DNA of 64,000 nucleotides from an uncultured Planctomycetota bacterium (GCA_900696465.1 CAADGE010000036.1:1-64000); one strand, 5' to 3'; shown: positions 16,626-27,147, numbered from the stretch's first letter. Program-made: numbers and translations. Notes: generated from the sequence alone by a model not told the origin.

Positions 16626-18101
16626 ATGTTGCATTGCAATTCGTATCGGCGGTCCTTGGCTTCGAGTTTGGCCATTGGGCTCGTACTTCTGACCATCGTG
16701 CCATCGGCGTCGGCTCAATCTTCATCGCCGCTCACAGGGGAAAGACTGATTCGCTCGCTCAACCCGCACCTTTCCGATCAGGATCCGCGTCAGTTCGCCA
16801 TGAAAATTAGAACACTTCGCAGTGACGAGTACTCCTTCTTTCGCGGTACGACGGACGTTTTCTATTCATGGTGTGCTAAACACACAAAGGATTGGACCGT
16901 CGATCGGAATTCGTTCGTCCTGCTTCATGGCGATGTGCACCTGGGCAACATCGGTACGCGCCGATGCATCTTGGATGGTGCGCCGACCCTGACCTTCGGG
17001 CTCGTCGATCTCGATGAAGCCGCGGCAGGGCCCTTTCAGCTTGATCTTCTGCGGGGAGCGGTCTCGTTGCGGATCACGTTTCGCGAAACCGGCGGAGAGC
17101 TGGATTCCGATTCCTGGCGGCGGTGCGTCGAACGACTGATGGCCGGCTATCGCGAGACGCTCGAAGGGCACGTTCGCGCTGAGCAGCTGGCCGGTCTGCA
17201 TCCTGCTGTGGGAAGATTGTTCGCAGAGGCCTCGAGAGATTCGATTCAGAAGCACGCGAAGAAGTACGCAGACCTCGACGTGCGTCGATTCAAGCCGGTT
17301 CGTGAAAAGAAAGGCGTTGTCTCCGACCTGATGGAGCCGGCGAACACTTCGGAGCGTGCGGCCGTCGTACGGGCCTTGCATGAAGCGCAAAGTATCGACG
17401 GCAGTCCGCTGTATCGTGAGCTGGGCCTGGCCAGCCGAGAGGCGATGGCATCCGCCGTGGCAGACGTGGTGCGCTGGACGCGACTCGGCAGCGCCGGCAG
17501 CCAGGGTCTTGAGAAGTTTCTCGTTCTTCTGGATTCCACCGTCCTTGGCAAAGATGTTCCGCTCATAGTCGAACTCAAGCGGCAGCCGGTGCCGGCCGTC
17601 GTTCGCTCCGGACTGCTTGCAGACGGAGAATCTGAACCGCTTCGTGCGCAGGAAGTGGCCGCGGCACATATCGCCTTATGGCCGGGCAGACCTTATCTGA
17701 CGGGTTGGAGCTCAATCGCGTCAAAGGGCTACCTGGTTCGAGCCAAGGGACCGTGGAGCGAGGAGCTTTCGAGCGACGATTTCGAGGGCCCCAGCGGCAT
17801 CAACGAGGCGGCGACGCTCATGGGGCGAGTCATCGGCCTGGCCCATCGCGGAAGTCTGCATTCGGCTCAGCCAACTGCGACGCCTTCGGCACAGAGTAAA
17901 CGCGAGAACGCTACAGTCGATTTTCGAATCCGCGGAATCGTTGATCACCTGGCGATCGCGACGGAAGACATCGAGCGACTGGGGCCATTGGCAGACGCAT
18001 ATCTCCACGCAAACTTCGAGGCCCTCCAGTCCAGCCGAGATGCAGCCCAACTCTCGGATTCTGCCGAGGCGTTCATCCGGCAAATAACCGGGAATCGTTG
18101 A
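16626..18101 (+). CDS. exported DUF2252 (kinase-like fold) protein
   Basis: DUF2252 proteins share the aminoglycoside-phosphotransferase/protein-kinase-like fold. Visible motifs: EYSFFRGT near residue 65, VLLHGDVHLGNIG (catalytic-loop-like HGDxHxxN) near 98-110, and LVDLDEAAAGPFQLDLLRG (metal-binding DxD-like) near 125-145; later AAHIALWPGRPYLTGW. Unusually, residues 1-30 form a clear signal peptide (LAIGLVLLTIVPSASAQ), so the protein appears to be exported, where ATP would be scarce. Length 491 is normal. It stands alone between divergent and following genes. Substrate unknown. Confidence 0.82.
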   Translation: MLHCNSYRRSLASSLAIGLVLLTIVPSASAQSSSPLTGERLIRSLNPHLSDQDPRQFAMKIRTLRSDEYSFFRGTTDVFYSWCAKHTKDWTVDRNSFVLLHGDVHLGNIGTRRCILDGAPTLTFGLVDLDEAAAGPFQLDLLRGAVSLRITFRETGGELDSDSWRRCVERLMAGYRETLEGHVRAEQLAGLHPAVGRLFAEASRDSIQKHAKKYADLDVRRFKPVREKKGVVSDLMEPANTSERAAVVRALHEAQSIDGSPLYRELGLASREAMASAVADVVRWTRLGSAGSQGLEKFLVLLDSTVLGKDVPLIVELKRQPVPAVVRSGLLADGESEPLRAQEVAAAHIALWPGRPYLTGWSSIASKGYLVRAKGPWSEELSSDDFEGPSGINEAATLMGRVIGLAHRGSLHSAQPTATPSAQSKRENATVDFRIRGIVDHLAIATEDIERLGPLADAYLHANFEALQSSRDAAQLSDSAEAFIRQITGNR

Positions 18102-18393
18102 ACTCGGTGGGCTTCAGGCGGCCGACGGGCCGTAATCTTATCCCTTTGTTTGCAAGTAATTGCGCTCACATCCCGCGGATATTCTGAGTCCCGTGAGTTC
18201 GGACAGGTAGTTCTGCCGTTAAGCTGGGGGCTGCAAGTCGTTTATACCCATCCGGAAATAACCGGTGATTTTCTGCCCACTGTGCAGGATATCTGATAGA
18301 TTGTTGCCCCTTTGACCGTTCCGAAGTTGTCCTGATCGTCCGAGCCCTTCTGGGGTGAGGAATCTTTCTCGTTAGCAAAGGAGTAAAACGAAC

Positions 18394-20370
18394 ATGACGC
18401 GCATCTTCACGACCTTCCTGGTGACCCTTCTGCTGACTCCGGTGTTTGCGCCGCAACCCGCCTTTGCGGAGACGGACTTTTCCAAGTTCCCGCTGACGAA
18501 GGCGATTCCAGCGGATGCGTTTGTTGCTGTGGCTTCTCGGGCGAATCCAGAGCGGCAGTTCCTGAAGGATCACTGGGCCGGTGTCTGGCAGGCGTTGCAG
18601 GACAGCGGCATCCTGCAGGACATATGGGACATGGTCGTCGACAACCTGAGCGACGAGCAGGTCGAGACCGTGGAGGGTATTCAGTCGCAGTTCTCCAAGC
18701 ACTTCGAGAAAGTTGACTGGGGTCAGCTCTTCGAGAAGGAATCGCTGCACGTCGGTCGATTCGTCTCGCAGATGGGACCGACCGGGCCTTACGAGGGCCT
18801 GATGCTCGGGCGAATGGACGCCAAGCGAGCAGAGGAAAATTACAACTCGTTGAAGGCGATTCTTGAAGAGGTGGTCAAGTTCGCGGATTCACAGGGTGCG
18901 AACGGGGCGCTACGTATAGTCGAAACGAAGAACGACGGCCTGACGGTGGCCGGCCTGGTGCCGCCCGGCGTGCAGGGGCCGGTTCTTGCGGTCGGTTATT
19001 CCAAGGACATCCTCGCGGTGACGTTCGGCGGCCACACGCTGCTCGGCGAATGTATGGACCTGCTTTCGGGCAAGAGCGAGAAGCCCGGGCTGGTCTCCAC
19101 GGAGCGATTCAAGAACGCCTTCGCCAAGCTGCCGGCCGCGGAAGATGAGCTGGTATTCTTCGATCCCTCGCGGATGTTCGGGACGATCGGCAACATGATG
19201 AAGATGTTCGCCGGCATGGCGGGAGGCGGTCAAGCCACGGCGCCGGCAGCCAGCGATGCAGGCGAGGAACAGGCCAACGGCGGCGAGGTGAACGAGATCG
19301 CGCAGGTCATGGGCGGAATCTCCAAGCTGCTCGAGGATCTGGCGATTTTTGACTACATGGCCGGCGTACAGTGGACCGACGGTCACCGCGTGTTCAACGA
19401 GAGCGTGACGGCCTTGAAGGCCGACGCGAAGAAGAGCCCGCTGTACGGAGTGTTCGCTGCGGGCACGGAGGCGTCCTCGTACGAGCGCTTCGTGCCGAAG
19501 GAGGCAACGACTTTTTCGTGCGGCTCAGGGATCAGTCTGAAGAAGCTCTACCAGTACCTGCGCGGCTTCGTCAAGCAGACGGTGCCGGATGCGGAGGTGT
19601 TCCTCGGCAAGTTTGATCAGATGCAGAAGGAAGTCTGGGAACTGGACATCGAGAAGGACATTCTGGACCTCTTCGAGGGTCCCACCATCAGCATCCAGAT
19701 GAAAGACGACTGGGTTATGATGTTCAAGGTCACCAGCGAAAAGGCGGCGGAGACGCGCCTTCAGGATCTGCTCGGACGGCTCAACGCGGCGCTGGGCCAG
19801 GAGGGCGGGCTGACCCTTACGCCGGTGGACCTCGGCGGCGAAGTGAAATTCACGCAGATCAACCATCCGATGATGATGTTCATGGGCGGCATGCAGCCGG
19901 TGCTGGGTACAGCGGAAGGCCACCTGATCGTCGGATCGAACATCAAGGCCGTGCGACGCTGCCTGGAGACGGCACAGGGCAAGCACGCCAACATCACCAG
20001 GAACAAGCGATGGGGACGCGAAGGGCTCAAGCCCGCTAAGGGTCAGAAGGTCGATGCCATCAGCTTTACCGATGAATCTCGCACGGCGGAGGAGTTGCAG
20101 GCGACCATCGGTATCATTTCGATGGCCATGGGCTTCGCCACCATGGGCATGCAGGACGCCCCTCCGCAGGTTCAGACCGTCGTGCAGGCCATCCCGCCGA
20201 TCCTGGCGAAGCTCGGTCCGGTTGCGGCAAAGATGGATTTCTTCAAGTCTTCTGCGGAGGTCAGCACCTTCGACGGATCGAAGTGGATTACGCGATCGGT
20301 GCAGAATTACAAGCCGCCGAAAAAGCCGGAGGATGAAAACGGCGACGACGACTCAGACGACGCTCCCTAA
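18394..20370 (+). CDS. exported protein of unknown function
   Basis: A 658-residue product with a signal peptide (TFLVTLLLTPVFAPQPAFA) and an excellent AAAGGAG ribosome-binding site ten bases before the ATG. The body is a mixed alpha/beta protein beginning FSKFPLTKAIPADAFVAVASR, which resembles the opening of DUF3352-type secreted proteins, but I cannot assign a family with certainty. It has a methionine-rich low-complexity region (MMKMFAGMAGGGQ) near residue 270 and an acidic tail (EDENGDDDSDDAP). It faces the histidine kinase convergently, 48 bases apart. Location is probably periplasm or surface. Confidence 0.75.
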   Translation: MTRIFTTFLVTLLLTPVFAPQPAFAETDFSKFPLTKAIPADAFVAVASRANPERQFLKDHWAGVWQALQDSGILQDIWDMVVDNLSDEQVETVEGIQSQFSKHFEKVDWGQLFEKESLHVGRFVSQMGPTGPYEGLMLGRMDAKRAEENYNSLKAILEEVVKFADSQGANGALRIVETKNDGLTVAGLVPPGVQGPVLAVGYSKDILAVTFGGHTLLGECMDLLSGKSEKPGLVSTERFKNAFAKLPAAEDELVFFDPSRMFGTIGNMMKMFAGMAGGGQATAPAASDAGEEQANGGEVNEIAQVMGGISKLLEDLAIFDYMAGVQWTDGHRVFNESVTALKADAKKSPLYGVFAAGTEASSYERFVPKEATTFSCGSGISLKKLYQYLRGFVKQTVPDAEVFLGKFDQMQKEVWELDIEKDILDLFEGPTISIQMKDDWVMMFKVTSEKAAETRLQDLLGRLNAALGQEGGLTLTPVDLGGEVKFTQINHPMMMFMGGMQPVLGTAEGHLIVGSNIKAVRRCLETAQGKHANITRNKRWGREGLKPAKGQKVDAISFTDESRTAEELQATIGIISMAMGFATMGMQDAPPQVQTVVQAIPPILAKLGPVAAKMDFFKSSAEVSTFDGSKWITRSVQNYKPPKKPEDENGDDDSDDAP

Positions 20371-20418
20371 TGGCGTGCATCCGGCAGATCCGGATATCGC
20401 TCGTGTGATGCGCAGCGG

Positions 20419-23400
20419 TTACTTATCGAGTTGATCGGTTTCAGACTTCGGAGCAACCGGTAAAGGCGTCGCCTGCTTGTCGATTGCGGCAGCCGTGCCC
20501 GGCATCCTGGTCGTGACGCTATTGCTTTCGCACAGCAGGGCCAGCCGCTCGACTTCGTCGCGCATCGATTGCAATTGATCACTCAGCAGTCCTTCACTCG
20601 GGTGGTTGGCCTGTTTGTGGGCATGGCGGGCGATGGTGTCGATCAGCTTTTTTGGTTCGATCGGTTTGGCAGCGTAGTCGCTGCACCCCGCACGCAGACA
20701 CTGCTCTCGATCGCCGACCATGTTGTTGGCTGTCAGAGCAATGATCGGCTTGCAGAAGCCGCCGTCTCGCAGGATGCGTGTCGCCTCGTAGCCGTCGACC
20801 TCGGGCATCTGCATGTCCATGATGATCGCGTCGAACTCGACTCGGGGATCATCCTGCGTTCCTCGATCTCGTGTCCGTCCCACAATCTCAATGGCCTCGC
20901 GACCGTTGGAAGCCAGGGAGACGTCCGCCCCGGCCCTCTTCAGAAAGTGCATGATGAGTTTCTGATTGTCGAGTCCGTCTTCCACGACGAGAATTCGCAG
21001 ACCCTCCAGCCGTCGTAATTCATTTCGCCTTGGATCCGTGTCGACGGCGTTGTCGCGCGCCGCATGCGGTGATTCGTTGGCGACTCGTGCTGTATTCCGT
21101 GCAGGGGCGAGCTGCCGATTCAACAGCTTGCAGGATCCGATGGCGAGCGACAGGGTCACGGTAGTCCCCTTACCGAGCTCGCTGTGGATGCGCAAGTCTC
21201 CGTCGAGCATCCCTGCCAGTTGACGGCTGATGGCCAGTCCCAGGCCGGTCCCGCCGTATTTGCGATTCACGGAAGAGTCGCCCTGTGCGAAGGGTCGGAA
21301 GATGTTATCGATCTGCTGGGGAGAGATGCCGATGCCGCTATCGCTCACCTCGAAATTCAACCGCATGGCTTCCGTTGCTGGTGTACTGAGCCCGAGCGTC
21401 AGCCGAACAAAGCCCTGGTCGGTAAACTTGATGGCATTGCCGAGCAGATTGATAAGGATCTGCCGGAGACGCATGGGATCAGTCAGAATGGCAGCGGGAA
21501 GCGGGTTCACCAGTTGCAGACTGAGTTCCAGGCGCTTCTCATCAGCGCGGACCTGCATCAGTTCAAGCACCTCGATGGCGATCTCGACGGGATCGCATGG
21601 CACGCGCTCGAAGGACATCATGCCGGCTTCGATCTTGGAGATATCGAGTATGTCATTGATGATCTTGAGCAGGTGGCTGCCGTTGCGTTTGATGGTGTGC
21701 AGCATGCGGCGTGCGCCATCGTTGTCGGCGTATTCTTCGAGCAAGAGGTCGGCGTAGCCGAGGATCGCGGTCATCGGCGTACGGATTTCGTGGCTCATGT
21801 TGGCCAGAAATTCGCTCTTGGCCCGGGTGGCTGCTTCAGCTTTGCGGTTGGCACCTTCAAGGCACTGGTACGCACGGACCAGTGCGGTGTTGTAGTCCCG
21901 CAGACTCTGCTCCGCCTGCTTTTGCTGCGTTGCGTCGGACAGCACACCGTCGATCCAGATGACGTTTCCGTCGTTATCGAAGGCGGCCTGTCCTTTCTCC
22001 TGTACCCAACGAAGCCGGCCGTCGGCGTGAAGGATTCGGTACTCAAGGAAAAAGGGCTCCTGTCGCTTGATCGCCTTTGCGATGGTTTCCTCGATGCGTC
22101 CGCGGTCGTCGGGATGGGCAATGCTGGACAGCGTACGCACGGTGTTTCCGAGGAAGTCCGTTGCCGGATAACCGCAGAGCTTTTCTACGGCTTCACTCAT
22201 GTAGCGGACGGTGCGCTCGGAATCACAGGCGCAGCGGTAAACTGCTTCGGGGATGTTCGAAATCAGCGTACGATAGCGATTTTCACTTTCCCGAAGCGCG
22301 GCTTCAGCAGTCTTGCGTGCGGTAATGTCGCTCTGAATGGCGATGTAATTGGTGATCTCGCCGTCATCGCTTCGGATGGGGCGAACTTCGGATTCGAGCC
22401 AGTACTCGCGACCATTCTTGGCGTAATTGACGATCTCGATCTCAAAACCCTCGCCGCGCAGGAGGCACTGTCGCATGTACTGAACTGTGGCTGGATCGGT
22501 GCCGGGCCCTTGTAGAAAGCTTCCCGGCTTGCGTCCGCGGACTTCGTCCAGGGAGTAGCCCGTCAGTCGCGTGAATCCTTCGTTGACCCATTCGATTCGG
22601 CCGCATGCATCGGTGATAACGACTGAGTTGCTGGTTCGGCTGGCCACCAGAGCGAGCTTCTGTGCCTTGGCCTCGCTGGTTCGCACCGCGAGGGTCATCT
22701 CTTCCGCGATTGCTTCGGCGCGCAGCCGGGTGGTAAGGAGCGACCAGACGATGCCGGAAATCAGCAGACTGGCGAACAGGCCGCCGGCGAGCGCGACATT
22801 TGCCGCCGAGTAATCGGCCTCGGATTCCAGAAAGGCAGGCATCGCAGAAATCTGCATGATCCACGGACGGCCGGCGAGCGTCATACGTGTGTATGAAACC
22901 AGCTTCCGCTGGTTTTCCGTCACATCCGCGTTGCCGGTCAGCAGGGTGTCGCTTTTCGCATCGATCAGCCGGCAGTCCAGACGGCTGTGGCGAACCGCCG
23001 GGATCTCGGCAAGAAAGGGTTCCAAGTCGATGCCGACGGAAATCCAGCCGATCAGTTTCTCGCGACGCTCCTCTACGGTTTCAGGATGATCGCCGGCTTG
23101 AAAGAGCGGCAGGTAGATGGCGACGATTTCCGTCGGTGCGTGACGATCTCCGACTTGTAGCTTGTTCGTCATTGCGGCGGTGTTCTCGTCGCGGGCGCGC
23201 TCCAGTGCCTCGCGCCGGATCGGATCGGTGCGGAGGTCCAGCCCGATGGGGACGAGGGCACGCTCCCGAGGTTCGATGAAACTGATCACCCAGGATTCGT
23301 CCGGAGCGGCTTCCGGGAGGATCTCAAAATTCGGATTGGTGTCGAGACGACGCTGTGAGGTAAACCTCTCGAGGTTGGCCGTGGGCACGCGAAGTATCAT

Positions 23401-23787
23401 GGCAAATGCACGCAGACCCGGCAGGTACTCTGCATAATCCAGACTTCGTACATATTTGGCGAACTCGTCGGCCGTGACATCTTCACTGGCATCGAACATG
23501 GCCCGGGCGGCCCGCAAACTGCCCTTATACTTATTGAGCATCTCCCGGAGCGTGTTTCGGCTGCGATTTACCTGCTCCTGAAAGCGGGCTTGAAGGTGAC
23601 GCTCTTCCTGCGCGATCATCTCCGACCAGAGGATGATGGTCGCGCAGAAGCTGATGGCCAGACTGGACGCCACCGCACTGAGTACGAGGGTCCATTGGCG
23701 TCGGGGATGGGCACCGGATCGGGTCGACTTTCGCTTCGGTGAATCGGTCGTCATGTGGCCACAATCCAGTGAATGCCGTCGCACCAT
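20419..23787 (-). CDS. CHASE-domain hybrid sensor histidine kinase
   Basis: A 1122-residue membrane receptor. Order: TM1 ([20 protein letters not shown], about 34-53), extracellular CHASE domain (about 85-270), TM2 (about 325-350), two PAS/PAC domains (about 375-495 and 505-625), a linking coiled coil, HisKA with phospho-acceptor His666 in [10 protein letters not shown], HATPase ([35 protein letters not shown]) and a receiver domain with [15 protein letters not shown], phospho-acceptor Asp near residue 991. CHASE domains bind small ligands such as cytokinin- or peptide-like compounds in other systems; the ligand here is unknown. No cognate regulator is adjacent. A start at Met12 (23754) is possible. 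Confidence 0.93.
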   Translation of the reverse strand: MVRRHSLDCGHMTTDSPKRKSTRSGAHPRRQWTLVLSAVASSLAISFCATIILWSEMIAQEERHLQARFQEQVNRSRNTLREMLNKYKGSLRAARAMFDASEDVTADEFAKYVRSLDYAEYLPGLRAFAMILRVPTANLERFTSQRRLDTNPNFEILPEAAPDESWVISFIEPRERALVPIGLDLRTDPIRREALERARDENTAAMTNKLQVGDRHAPTEIVAIYLPLFQAGDHPETVEERREKLIGWISVGIDLEPFLAEIPAVRHSRLDCRLIDAKSDTLLTGNADVTENQRKLVSYTRMTLAGRPWIMQISAMPAFLESEADYSAANVALAGGLFASLLISGIVWSLLTTRLRAEAIAEEMTLAVRTSEAKAQKLALVASRTSNSVVITDACGRIEWVNEGFTRLTGYSLDEVRGRKPGSFLQGPGTDPATVQYMRQCLLRGEGFEIEIVNYAKNGREYWLESEVRPIRSDDGEITNYIAIQSDITARKTAEAALRESENRYRTLISNIPEAVYRCACDSERTVRYMSEAVEKLCGYPATDFLGNTVRTLSSIAHPDDRGRIEETIAKAIKRQEPFFLEYRILHADGRLRWVQEKGQAAFDNDGNVIWIDGVLSDATQQKQAEQSLRDYNTALVRAYQCLEGANRKAEAATRAKSEFLANMSHEIRTPMTAILGYADLLLEEYADNDGARRMLHTIKRNGSHLLKIINDILDISKIEAGMMSFERVPCDPVEIAIEVLELMQVRADEKRLELSLQLVNPLPAAILTDPMRLRQILINLLGNAIKFTDQGFVRLTLGLSTPATEAMRLNFEVSDSGIGISPQQIDNIFRPFAQGDSSVNRKYGGTGLGLAISRQLAGMLDGDLRIHSELGKGTTVTLSLAIGSCKLLNRQLAPARNTARVANESPHAARDNAVDTDPRRNELRRLEGLRILVVEDGLDNQKLIMHFLKRAGADVSLASNGREAIEIVGRTRDRGTQDDPRVEFDAIIMDMQMPEVDGYEATRILRDGGFCKPIIALTANNMVGDREQCLRAGCSDYAAKPIEPKKLIDTIARHAHKQANHPSEGLLSDQLQSMRDEVERLALLCESNSVTTRMPGTAAAIDKQATPLPVAPKSETDQLDK

Positions 23788-24090
23788 CGCCTCGTCGGGG
23801 AACTGCTCCCTGACAGACCGAATCCTCGAGACCTGAGGACGTGCCTGTACAGATCGCCCGACTCAACGCTACTCGGACTCCGACCATGTATCCGTCGGCT
23901 AGATCAGCGGCTCAATTCACGAACGGCGGAATAGATGCGGATGTGGCGGCAGGAGGTCTGTACGAAGGTCCGAAAGGTTTCGGGTTGTCCGCGACGTCGT
24001 GGCGCGTCCGATACACCCGATCTGATGAGCACTTGGCAGCCCGACAATGTGAGAGACTCTGCGGACAGAGTTTCGACTATAATCTCGCGA
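23788..24090. other. divergent intergenic region upstream of the AmrS-like gene
   Basis: About 300 bases without a supported gene between the minus-strand kinase and the plus-strand radical SAM gene. The plus-strand frame of the radical SAM gene is open back to 23935 but that part has no family similarity. It ends in a TATAAT at 24078-24083. Confidence 0.4.
24078..24083 (+). promoter_or_regulatory. -10 element TATAAT before the AmrS-like gene
   Basis: A perfect TATAAT hexamer lies seven bases upstream of the ATG at 24091, with no good -35 at 17 bases. Either the message is leaderless with the ATG at 24091, or translation starts at the GTG at 24109, which has AGGGGA seven bases before it. Confidence 0.45.
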
Positions 24091-25218
24091 ATGCCAGGGG
24101 ACTTTGTCGTGACCACGTCCCTCAAGTCGCTGCTCTTCGATAACACCATCGCTGGGGATCCCGCACTCGTGCATGCCGAAGGTGAGGCGCTGCGCTGTCT
24201 GGCCTGCGGGCATCGCTGTCTGATTAAGCCAGATCGTGCGGGCGTCTGCCGCGTTCGCTTCAATCGGGGTGGCGAGCTTCGCGTGCCGGGCGGTTACGTC
24301 GCCGGCCTGCAGATCGATCCGATCGAGAAAAAGCCCTTCTACCATGCATTTCCCGGACGAGACGCGCTGTCATTCGGGATGCTGGGTTGCGATTTTCATT
24401 GCGGTTATTGCCAAAACTGGGTGACGTCGCAGGCCCTTCGTGATGATCAGGCCATCAGTCTGCCGAAGTTCTGCTCGCCCGTGCAACTCGCGGAGCTGGC
24501 GGTGGAGCATCGGACGCCGGTGGTCGTTTCGACCTACAACGAGCCGCTCATCACGAGTGAATGGGCCGTGGAGGTCTTTCGGGAGGCGAAGAAACGCGGT
24601 CTGACCTGCGGCTACGTCTCCAACGGAAACGGCACACCGGAAGTGCTTCGGTTTATCCGTCCCTGGGTGGACCTCTACAAAGTCGATCTCAAGGGGTTCG
24701 ATGACAAGCATTACCGCGAGCTGGGCGGCGTCTTGTCGAACGTGCTGAGGACGATCGAAGAGCTTGTTTCGATGGGCTTCTGGGTCGAGATCGTAACGCT
24801 CATCGTGCCCGGCTTCAACGACAGCGACGAGGAGCTGACGCAGATCGCCCGTTTTCTGGCGGGTGTCTCACGTGAGATGCCTTGGCACGTCACGGCGTTT
24901 CATCCGGATTACAAGATGACCGATTACGAGCGCACCGGCGCTCGGACACTGCTTCGGGCCTACGACATCGGCAAGGCCGCGGGGCTGCACCACGTCTATC
25001 CCGGAAATCTTCACGGCGGCGTGGGCGATCGCGAAAACACCTACTGCCCTTCGTGCCACACGATGGTCATTCGCCGAACGGGGTTTCAGGTACTTGAGAA
25101 TCGCATGAACTCTCCGGGACATTGTCCGGACTGCGGCGGCAGGATCGCCGGCGTTTGGGAGGCATGCGCACCCACGAAGAGCCAGGGGGCCGGCTTTCCG
25201 ATACCCGTGCGTGTCTGA
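24091..25218 (+). CDS. amrS: AmmeMemoRadiSam-type radical SAM enzyme (AmrS-like)
   Basis: Radical SAM protein of the pyruvate-formate-lyase-activating-enzyme-like group. The cluster motif is GCDFHCGYCQNW (CxxxCxxC); before it is an N-terminal Cys-rich module (LACGHRCLIKPDRAGVC) and after it STYNEPLITSEWA, VDLYKVDLKGFD and HVTAFHPDYKM. A C-terminal CPSCH...CPDCGG zinc-ribbon-like pair ends the protein. These match AmrS of the AmmeMemoRadiSam system, whose AmrA and AmrB partners are not in the window, so the reaction remains open. Start: ATG 24091 follows the TATAAT directly; GTG 24109 is the alternative. The frame extends further upstream without similarity. Confidence 0.88.
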   Translation: MPGDFVVTTSLKSLLFDNTIAGDPALVHAEGEALRCLACGHRCLIKPDRAGVCRVRFNRGGELRVPGGYVAGLQIDPIEKKPFYHAFPGRDALSFGMLGCDFHCGYCQNWVTSQALRDDQAISLPKFCSPVQLAELAVEHRTPVVVSTYNEPLITSEWAVEVFREAKKRGLTCGYVSNGNGTPEVLRFIRPWVDLYKVDLKGFDDKHYRELGGVLSNVLRTIEELVSMGFWVEIVTLIVPGFNDSDEELTQIARFLAGVSREMPWHVTAFHPDYKMTDYERTGARTLLRAYDIGKAAGLHHVYPGNLHGGVGDRENTYCPSCHTMVIRRTGFQVLENRMNSPGHCPDCGGRIAGVWEACAPTKSQGAGFPIPVRV

Positions 25219-25261
25219 TTTCCGGGGCGAAAATCCATACTGCGGTACGCGAATTGCAAGA

Positions 25262-25273
25262 TGCCTCTTCGCG
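25262..25273 (-). repeat. 12-base core of the REP-like element
   Basis: The plus strand reads TGCCTCTTCGCG, identical to 12 of the 17 bases of the element around the transposase at 3.7-4.4 kb, in an intergenic position as expected of REP sequences. A 12-base match can occur by chance in 64 kb of GC-rich DNA, so this is tentative. Confidence 0.3.
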
Positions 25274-25360
25274 GCACGCGGCGGGTCCGGGCTGTGTCGA
25301 CGGTCACCTGTGCTGGTGTCTGCCGGGTAACGTGTGTTTTATCAGGATGGAAGCAACGCC

Positions 25361-26212
25361 ATGAAGCTCTCCACGATTTCGACGCAGAAGGTGCTCCATG
25401 TCTCGCCGAAAGATTCCTTCGATCGGGCCATCACGATGATGGAGGAACACGGCTTTCACCATCTGCCGGTCGTTGAGGGCGGAAAAGTCGTCGGCATGTT
25501 GTCGGATCGCGACCTGCTGCTCGCCGTCGGATGGAAACTGGAGTCCGAGCGCCGGGTCGATGGCAATCGCAGGGCGGTGGTCGGGCCGCGAGAAGTCGGC
25601 GTGGTAATGTCCACGCCCGTTGTCTGCCTGTCGCCCGAAGACGACCTGCACACCGCGGCGCGGACCATGATCGAACACGGTATCAGCGCCATCCCGCTCG
25701 TCACCGGGAGCGCGCTGGTCGGTATCGTCACCAAGATCGATCTGCTCCGGGGAATGTGCGAGTCGAAGCCGCCGGTCGTCAAGCTCGAACGGCTTTCCGA
25801 GTCCGTTTCGCGCCACATGCGGCATCACGTGTTCACCGTCGGCCCGAAAGATGCGCTGCATGTTGCCGCAAGGATGATGCACGACAAGCACGTCCGTCAT
25901 CTTCCGGTCACGGTGGATACGCTGCTGGTCGGTATACTTTCCGATCGTGACATTCGCAGGGCCTGCGGGCGGGAAATCATTGAGGATGAGCAGGCCGAGC
26001 GGCAGGGCAGGGTATATGCCGGAAGCGATCGCGTGATGGATGTGATGACCAGCCAGGTACAGTTCGTGGGGCCGAGCAGCACCGTTCGCGACGCTGCGAA
26101 GAAAATGCTGGAGCATCGGATCGGTGCGGTACCCGTTGTGGCGGGCGAGATTCTCGTCGGCATGCTCACCCACACCGATATTCTTCGGCTGATTGCCGAT
26201 TCGCCCTGCTGA
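25361..26212 (+). CDS. four-CBS-domain protein
   Basis: A 283-residue soluble protein made of two Bateman modules (four CBS domains), each recognisable by a (V/I)xPxD(S/D)xxxA...(H/R)xxxxxPV pattern: LHVSPKDSFDRAITMMEEHG, VCLSPEDDLHTAARTMIEHG, FTVGPKDALHVAARMMHDKH and VQFVGPSSTVRDAAKKMLEH. CBS pairs bind adenosine nucleotides and act as energy sensors. There is no attached catalytic domain, so it probably regulates a partner. Start: ATG 25361 with GGATGGAAG upstream is preferred over the upstream GTG. It converges with the PhzF gene 17 bases downstream. Confidence 0.9.
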   Translation: MKLSTISTQKVLHVSPKDSFDRAITMMEEHGFHHLPVVEGGKVVGMLSDRDLLLAVGWKLESERRVDGNRRAVVGPREVGVVMSTPVVCLSPEDDLHTAARTMIEHGISAIPLVTGSALVGIVTKIDLLRGMCESKPPVVKLERLSESVSRHMRHHVFTVGPKDALHVAARMMHDKHVRHLPVTVDTLLVGILSDRDIRRACGREIIEDEQAERQGRVYAGSDRVMDVMTSQVQFVGPSSTVRDAAKKMLEHRIGAVPVVAGEILVGMLTHTDILRLIADSPC

Positions 26213-26229
26213 ACGATTGACTTATCCTT

Positions 26230-27018
26230 TTAGATGTGGATGACGCCCTCAAGATAGGTCACACATTGGCCCCCGATGTAAACGCGTTCACCGCCGTCGC
26301 GGCAATGCAACTCGCCGCAGCGAGCAGAGACCTGCCGAGCGTGCAGTTCGTGCTTGCCAAGCCGGCGGGACCAATAGGGAATGAGCGTGCAGTGCGCCGA
26401 GCCGGTGACCGGGTCCTCTGGTACCGCGGCCTTCGGCGCGAAGAACCGCGAGACAAAGTCGCAGTTCATGCCCGGCGCGGTTGTAATGACCGTGAATGAG
26501 TCCAGCGCAGCCACTTTTGTCATGTCCGGGCGGAGTAAACGCACGTTGTCTTCTGAATCGAATACGGCCATCAGGTCACGCGCGTCCCAGACCTCGACCG
26601 GACGCATTCCGAGTGCGTCGACGATTGCTTCGGTGATTTCGCTGCGAGCCGCCGGACGCGCCGGGAAATCAAGAATCAGATAATCACCCTGGCGATCAAC
26701 CGCCAGCACGCCGCTTCGAGTGGAGAATCGGAGTCGCTTCCCGGTGTAGTTCAGGTGCTGCCAGAGGACGTGTGCAGCCGCGAGCGTGGCATGACCGCAG
26801 AGGTCCATTTCCAGATTCGGCGTGAACCAGCGCAGGTCGTAGTCCGCATCCTTCGATCGAGCCGGGCATATGAATGCGGTTTCGGAGAGGTTGTTTTCCG
26901 CCGCGATGTTCTGCAGCACGGGGTCCAGCAGCCAGGTTTCAAGCGGGACGACTCCCGCGGGATTGCCGCCGAACAATTGCGAAGTGAATGCATCGATCTG
27001 AAAAAACCGCAACGGCAT
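26230..27018 (-). CDS. PhzF-family isomerase/epimerase-like protein
   Basis: A 262-residue diaminopimelate-epimerase-fold protein of the PhzF family. Landmarks: QIDAFTSQLFGGNPAGVV at the N terminus, ENNLSETAFI with the catalytic Glu, RWFTPNLEMDLCGHATLA and PEDPVTGSAHCTLIPYWS near the C terminus. PhzF itself isomerises a phenazine precursor, but most family members are uncharacterised, and no phenazine genes are present. Start: ATG 27018 has GGAGGT eight bases upstream and matches the family N terminus; the longer frame does not. It is a single-gene transcription unit. Confidence 0.9.
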   Translation of the reverse strand: MPLRFFQIDAFTSQLFGGNPAGVVPLETWLLDPVLQNIAAENNLSETAFICPARSKDADYDLRWFTPNLEMDLCGHATLAAAHVLWQHLNYTGKRLRFSTRSGVLAVDRQGDYLILDFPARPAARSEITEAIVDALGMRPVEVWDARDLMAVFDSEDNVRLLRPDMTKVAALDSFTVITTAPGMNCDFVSRFFAPKAAVPEDPVTGSAHCTLIPYWSRRLGKHELHARQVSARCGELHCRDGGERVYIGGQCVTYLEGVIHI

Positions 27019-27147
27019 GTCGGACGTACCTCCGGAAAATGAAGAATGCACTTGGCTACTCGACAGTGTGCCACACGGATTCTATCCGTTTTCACGGGGT
27101 TGTCGGCTCCCGCCGGTGTTCGCTGTGTCTTGGCGTGGATCTGGAAC

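Noticed and set aside
21184-22515. A 443-codon open frame antisense to the hybrid histidine kinase
   Set aside because: It covers PAS, HisKA and HATPase domains of the real gene and has no recognisable domain.
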